Assembly: GCA_963682025.1 (NCBI GenBank)
Contig: OY821519.1
Span: 9,623,168-9,687,167 of the forward strand
DNA: 64,000 bases
Source: Cordilura impudica
Lineage: Eukaryota; Arthropoda; Insecta; Diptera; Scathophagidae
Reading direction: 5' to 3'
Position numbers and translations under genes: made by a program. Position 1 is the first letter of the stretch; every line of letters starts with the position of its first letter. The notes under the pieces are model-generated. The model made no database searches. It saw only the letters and a list, made by a program, of their open reading frames with translations, and had not been told where the DNA came from. Below, piece after piece: positions 63,545-64,000 of the stretch.

Positions 63545-64000
63545 AAACATGTGAGCAACTACTGGGACAAGACCCCAAGGGAAGAAAGGAGTGGATAGGC
63601 TCCCAAACATGGTCCTCTTAATCGAAGAAAGGCTATTTTTAAAAACATCAACGAACAATGAAAAGTCGCTTAGTAAACGCAATGAACTAGAAAATGCATA
63701 TTCAATGAAGAATAAAGAAGTAAGAAAAGTTTGTAGGAGAGACAAAAGAATATTTGCCGATGAACTTGCGGCCCAGGCAAACGGTGCCGCAAGCAAAAAC
63801 GAAGAAGACTAACTGGTAAACATAAACCACCTGACCGACCCATCGAATCCAAGGATGGAACTCTACTAACAAACGTAAATGAACAATTAATATGATTGAG
63901 GACACACTTTATGGAAACCCTCAACAACAACGCATCATATCCTTCACCATCCAATGACATGTCCGCTCGAACATAAGTTCAGCTTAATACCAGCCCGCCA
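63545..64000 (+). pseudogene. endonuclease-RT linker of an RTE/RTEX-like retrotransposon, cut by the window end
   Basis: Text in shifting frames: CRRDKRIFADELAAQANG (frame 63591-63812), then NEEDxLVNI with a stop, and later LLTNVNEQL-like and LRTHFMETLNNNASYPSPS. It aligns with the linker of the element at 44263 (RNDKRRWFDDLAREAEIAS and following). 5'-truncated near 63550, and it continues beyond 64000, where RT would start. Not the same copy or subfamily as the element at 44 kb. Confidence 0.7.

Overview
This is an AT-rich eukaryotic window that most resembles intergenic or intronic DNA of a higher fly (Diptera). The reasons are the DINE-1/INE-1-like repeats with GTCCGTCC tracts, opa-like CAA/CAG runs, RNase H-bearing non-LTR elements and many short TTTTT/AAAAA runs. 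The fly assignment is inference. I found no convincing host protein-coding gene, no tRNA or rRNA and no CRISPR. Nearly every long open frame belongs to a transposable element, and every transposon gene here is broken. Layout: 0.4-9.2 kb holds Helitrons (two nested or duplicated groups) and DINE-like repeats. 9.2-12.4 kb is a Helitron split by a 5'-truncated RNase H-bearing retrotransposon on the minus strand. 13.9-16.9 kb is a Transib (RAG1-like) DNA transposon sitting in a DINE-like repeat. 17-21 kb has a foldback element, a hAT-type MITE and a mariner-like relic. 21.8-24.4 kb has a Helitron, a third and diverged Transib relic and another Helitron. 24.8-26.8 kb is a heptamer-array element. 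26.8-30 kb has DINE-like repeats, a small TIR MITE and a TTAA-flanked element. 30-34.2 kb has a Helitron, an unrecognised coding-like relic and a complete but dead hAT element. 34.8-41.6 kb has a DINE copy, a Tc1-like fragment, a relic with a conserved HSHLDFF block, the second Transib, a pogo/Tigger-like relic and a minisatellite. 43.8-47.9 kb is a near-complete endonuclease/RT retrotransposon. 48-49.8 kb has an STPR-like protein relic, short repeats and a DINE copy. 51.6-54.7 kb is the second heptamer-array element. 55-58 kb is a Tc1-like gene broken by a Helitron that is itself broken by another Helitron. 58-61.2 kb is a nest of three non-LTR pieces. The window ends in the start of another endonuclease/RT element. 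The strongest themes are as follows. (1) Nested insertions whose pre-insertion sequence can be read from other copies in the same window, which gives an internal relative chronology and shows canonical A|T Helitron integration. (2) Two Transib copies whose ends carry CACAGTG, and in one copy a 23/22-bp spacer followed by a GCAAAAATC block, which is the layout of V(D)J recombination signals. (3) A mobile element that carries a heptanucleotide satellite, present twice, with one copy expanded to about 1.5 kb of near-perfect AAAAATT repeat. (4) Retrotransposons with lesions falling in catalytic segments.
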